Assembly (NCBI GenBank): GCA_021847125.1
Contig: JAJZUK010000021.1
Location: 1 to 9,093 of the forward strand
Length of the DNA: 9,093 nucleotides
Origin: Pseudomonadota bacterium
Lineage (GTDB): Bacteria; Pseudomonadota; Gammaproteobacteria; Burkholderiales; SG8-39
Direction of reading: 5' to 3'
The notes under the pieces were generated by a model. That model was not told where the DNA came from, ran no database searches, and saw only the letters and a list, made by a program, of their open reading frames with translations. The translations under genes were made by a program, and so were the position numbers. Positions 7,408 to 9,093 of the stretch are shown here, in pieces; position 1 is the stretch's first letter; every line of letters starts with the position of its first letter.

Positions 7408-8405
7408 TCATTGATATCCACGCGCATTTCTTACCGCAATTGCTGTATGAGCGGTTTGATGCGCAGGCGGCGAAATTCCCGGGGGTGCAGCTGTTGCGCG
7501 GCGAAAAGGGCACGCGCCTGCAGTTCCCGGGCGGGGAGCCGACGCGTCCGATCTCGCCCAAGCTGTCGGATCTCGCCGATCGCCGTGCCTGGATGGACAA
7601 GAACGGCATCGACCACCAGCTGGTCGGCGGCTGGCTCGATAGCTTCGGCTACGAGCTTGCGCCGGGCGAAGGCCTGGCCTGGAGCCGCTTCATCAACGAC
7701 TGCATGCGCGAGGCGCTCGTCGGCGAGACGCGCTTTACCCCGCTCGCAACGGTGCCGCTGCAGGACGGAAAATTGGCAGCCGAGGTGCTGGGCGAGGCGA
7801 TGGAGACCGGATTCGGCGGCGTGATGATAGGCACGCTGCCCAAGGGCCTGGGGGGCGTGCTCGACGATTCCCAGCTCGACCCATTCTGGGAATTGGCGTC
7901 GAAACTGCAGGCGGGCGTATTCCTGCACCCGATGTTCCTCTGCGGCGAGCCGCGCCTCGCTGACTACGATCTGGTGAACGCGATCGGCCGCGTCGCCGAC
8001 ACTTCGATCGCAGTCGCGCGGCTGCTGTTCTCCGGGCATCTGCTCAAATTTCCAGGCATGAAACTGGTGATCTCGCATGGCGGCGCCGCGCTGTCCATGG
8101 TGCTGGGGCGGCTCGCGCGCAATTTCACCGTCGCCCAGGGCAAGTATGCCGATCCGCGCAAAGGCTTCGAAGCCCTGTATTTCGACAGCGTGGTGTTCGA
8201 CGCCGATGCGCTGCGCTTCCTTGCGGGCAAGGCCGGCGCGGCCAGAATCATGCTCGGCTCCGATATGCCGTTCCCGATCGGCGATGTCGAGCCGTGCAAA
8301 GTCGTGCACGCGGCGGGATTCGCCGAAGCGGAGCGCGCGGCGATCCTCGGCGGCAACGCGCAGGGCGTATTCCGCATCCGGCGCGATTGCTGGTGCCGGA
8401 CCTGA
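7404..8405 (+). CDS. ACMSD-type amidohydrolase / metal-dependent decarboxylase
   Basis: This 333-residue protein belongs to the amidohydrolase-2 group, which includes aminocarboxymuconate-semialdehyde decarboxylase (ACMSD), gamma-resorcylate and 5-carboxyvanillate decarboxylases. The metal site is complete: His6 and His8 in DIHAHF, His175 in FLHPM, and Asp287 in GSDMPFPIGD. His225 in ISHGG matches the catalytic His of ACMSD. The spacing of these residues closely follows that enzyme, where a Zn-bound water drives non-oxidative decarboxylation of a carboxylated ring or muconate semialdehyde. Ring hydrolysis, as in other amidohydrolases, remains possible. It is coupled to the ATPase by ATGA, with GAGGAGG (7393-7399) as ribosome site. 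Beside a Mo hydroxylase it most simply acts on the hydroxylated product (inference). It is expected in the cytoplasm. The family is sure; the exact reaction is not. Confidence 0.9.
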   Translation: MIIDIHAHFLPQLLYERFDAQAAKFPGVQLLRGEKGTRLQFPGGEPTRPISPKLSDLADRRAWMDKNGIDHQLVGGWLDSFGYELAPGEGLAWSRFINDCMREALVGETRFTPLATVPLQDGKLAAEVLGEAMETGFGGVMIGTLPKGLGGVLDDSQLDPFWELASKLQAGVFLHPMFLCGEPRLADYDLVNAIGRVADTSIAVARLLFSGHLLKFPGMKLVISHGGAALSMVLGRLARNFTVAQGKYADPRKGFEALYFDSVVFDADALRFLAGKAGAARIMLGSDMPFPIGDVEPCKVVHAAGFAEAERAAILGGNAQGVFRIRRDCWCRT

Positions 8406-8415
8406 GGAGTCGCCG

Positions 8416-8883
8416 ATGGCTTTGGAAATGAAAGGCGAATATGCGCTTCCGGCAGCTCAGACCGAGTTGTGGCGCCTGTTGAACGATCCCGAGGTGCTTG
8501 CGAAAATCATTCCGGGCTGCAATACCGTGCGTGCGCTCGGCGCCGATCGCTACGAGATGGGCCTCAAACTTCAAGTCGGAAGCGTAAGCGGGGAATACAT
8601 GGGCAATGTGGCGATCTCCGACAAACAGGAGCCGGCGCATTATGTGCTGCAGATCGAAGGGCAGGGTTCGATCGGATTCATGAAAGGCTCGGCGGCCTTC
8701 GATCTCGAGGCGCAGGGCGAGGACAAATCGCTGCTGCGCTACGCCGGCAGTGCGGAAGTGGGGGGCGTGGTCGCAGGCGTGGGCCAGCGTGTGCTCTCGG
8801 GCGTGGCCAAATTCCTGGCCGGGCGCTTCTTCAAGGCGCTGGAAAAGCACATCGAGCAAGGCAAGGACGCGGGCAACGCCTGA
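8416..8883 (+). CDS. coxG: CoxG-like SRPBCC-family protein
   Basis: This 155-residue protein matches the CoxG family (carbon monoxide dehydrogenase subunit G), a helix-grip START-like fold that in Oligotropha helps anchor CO dehydrogenase at the membrane and recurs beside other Mo hydroxylases. Landmarks are the N-terminal ELWRLLNDPEVLAKIIPGC, the central VSGEYMGNVAI, the GQGSIGFMKGSAAFDLE strand pair, and the C-terminal VGQRVLSGVAKFLAGRFFKALEKH helix. ATG 8416 was chosen because TGAGGAG (8403-8409), overlapping the stop of the amidohydrolase gene, lies 6 nt before it; the frame is open further upstream only as a shadow. It has no transmembrane segment. The C-terminal helix is short compared with CoxG proteins that have a long membrane-binding tail. 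It appears to be the last gene of the operon. Confidence 0.9.
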   Translation: MALEMKGEYALPAAQTELWRLLNDPEVLAKIIPGCNTVRALGADRYEMGLKLQVGSVSGEYMGNVAISDKQEPAHYVLQIEGQGSIGFMKGSAAFDLEAQGEDKSLLRYAGSAEVGGVVAGVGQRVLSGVAKFLAGRFFKALEKHIEQGKDAGNA

Positions 8884-8913
8884 CCGGTGTTTCAGGACCG
8901 CCGCCTGGCGGCC

Positions 8914-8952
8914 AAAGAAAAGGCCCGGGGACGCGCTAGTCGTCGCCGGGCC
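8914..8952 (-). terminator. Intrinsic terminator, minus strand
   Basis: GGCCCGG (on either strand at 8922-8928 and, inverted, 8946-8952) forms a 7-bp perfect stem. It continues after one mismatch with GACG/CGTC (8930-8933 with 8941-8944), closing a 7-nt loop. Read leftward, the stem is followed at once by TTTTCTTT (complement of 8914-8921), the expected U-tract. Read rightward it has no U-tract, the nearest T-run being 20 nt away (8973-8977), so it should act on transcripts entering from the right, not on the coxG operon. Confidence 0.6.
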
Positions 8953-9003
8953 GAAGAGTCTGCCGCCGGATGTTTTTCGTGGACAGGAGAGCCCCCAACA
9001 TCC
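8914..9003 (-). ncRNA. Predicted small RNA, about 90 nt, possibly FNR-controlled
   Basis: Four signals line up on the minus strand. An FNR-like site (9038-9051) is followed, exactly 22 nt later, by GATCAT (9010-9015), which is where a class II FNR promoter places its -10 box, giving a start near 9003. The RNA would begin with a stem-loop whose 8-bp arms are perfect (8997-9004 with 8967-8974; the outermost pair needs a start at 9004) and whose 22-nt loop contains GGGGGCUCUCCUGUCC. After a 14-nt linker comes a GC-rich terminator hairpin (8922-8952) and UUUUCUUU (8914-8921). The two-hairpin plan, size and CU-rich loop are typical of trans-acting regulatory RNAs. Nothing here is matched to a known family, and the prediction rests on sequence signals only. 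Confidence 0.45.
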
Positions 9004-9066
9004 GCCACGATGATCTCATGTTCCCTTGGAATTTTGCTTGCGCTGGATCAAATCCGGCGGCGACTC
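8956..9066. repeat. Long-range inverted repeat, 15 bp arms
   Basis: GAGTCTGCCGCCGGAT (8956-8971) pairs with ATCCGGCGGCGACTC (9052-9066) over 15 bp with a single unpaired T (8961) and an 80-bp spacer. The 10 inner pairs are uninterrupted. The spacer holds the predicted small-RNA promoter and first stem-loop. It could be terminal repeats of a tiny element, an alternative RNA fold, or chance. Confidence 0.4.
9010..9051 (-). promoter_or_regulatory. FNR/Anr-like site with class II -10 element
   Basis: On the minus strand TTGATCCAGCGCAA (9038-9051) matches the FNR/Anr consensus TTGAT-N4-ATCAA at 8 of 10 positions, with one half-site perfect. A -10-like GATCAT (9010-9015, 4 of 6, including the key second A and last T) follows after 22 bp, so the site would be centred at -41.5. 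The same site could instead serve a gene beyond the right edge on the plus strand. Confidence 0.4.
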
Positions 9067-9093
9067 GCCTGAGAGGATGGCGGCTTTCATATT

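Noticed and set aside
8900..8912. GCCGC-CTG-GCGGC hairpin as terminator of the coxG operon
   Set aside because: Only a 5-bp stem with a 3-nt loop, and an A-rich rather than T-rich stretch follows on the plus strand.
8936..9019. 27-codon minus-strand frame MRSSWRMLGALLSTKNIRRQ...
   Set aside because: It has an AAGGGAA ahead of its ATG, but the ATG lies upstream of the predicted transcription start and its stop is in the terminator loop. Kept only as an alternative small protein.
9010..9072. 20-codon plus-strand frame MISCSLGILLALDQIRRRLA
   Set aside because: The nearest ribosome-site-like AGGAGAG (8985-8991) is about 18 nt away and no homology is recognisable.
9016..9093. Minus-strand frame open at the right edge, ending at 9016 (25 codons, ...LIQRKQNSKGT)
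   Set aside because: Too short to recognise, and it overlaps the FNR-like promoter. It could be the end of a gene outside the window that uses the terminator at 8914-8952, so this is the main rival to the small-RNA reading.
9077..9093. ATG at 9077 preceded by GAGAGG as the start of a further plus-strand gene
   Set aside because: The purine run directly abuts the ATG, leaving no proper spacing, and only five codons are visible.

Overview
This window is a GC-rich chromosomal segment from a proteobacterium, most likely a betaproteobacterium (Burkholderiales-like). That placement rests on base composition, codon use and gene families only; there is no rRNA or other phylogenetic marker here.

Layout, left to right: (i) an AraC-family regulator on the minus strand (17-868); (ii) a 115-bp divergent control region (869-983) with a good sigma70-type promoter for the regulator and a cluster of CGGCAA/TTGCCG half-sites; (iii) a rightward run of eight genes filling 984-8883. 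These encode a three-subunit molybdenum hydroxylase in the order FAD subunit, 2Fe-2S subunit, molybdopterin subunit; then an SsuA/TauA/NMT1-type ABC importer in the order binding protein, permease, ATPase; then an ACMSD-type amidohydrolase/decarboxylase; then a CoxG-like SRPBCC protein. Four of the junctions are ATGA stop/start overlaps and no gap exceeds 40 bp, so the eight genes look like one operon.

Working model (inference): the importer brings in a small organic acid, probably an aromatic or N-heterocyclic carboxylate. The Mo enzyme hydroxylates the ring, with CoxG assisting its assembly or membrane attachment. The amidohydrolase removes a carboxyl group or opens a related intermediate. 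The divergent AraC protein senses the substrate. The large subunit lacks the AYxCSFR active-site loop of Cu-Mo CO dehydrogenase and there are no coxDEF genes, so this should not be called a CO dehydrogenase despite the CoxMSL homology. The true substrate cannot be read from the sequence.

(iv) The last 210 bp (8884-9093) hold no convincing protein gene. On the minus strand they carry a coherent set of signals for a short non-coding RNA of about 90 nt: an FNR/Anr-like site, a -10-like hexamer at exactly class II spacing, an 8-bp stem-loop displaying a CU-rich loop, and a GC-rich stem followed directly by UUUUCUUU. The RNA would point back at the 3' end of coxG. This is the most unexpected element of the window and is a prediction only.
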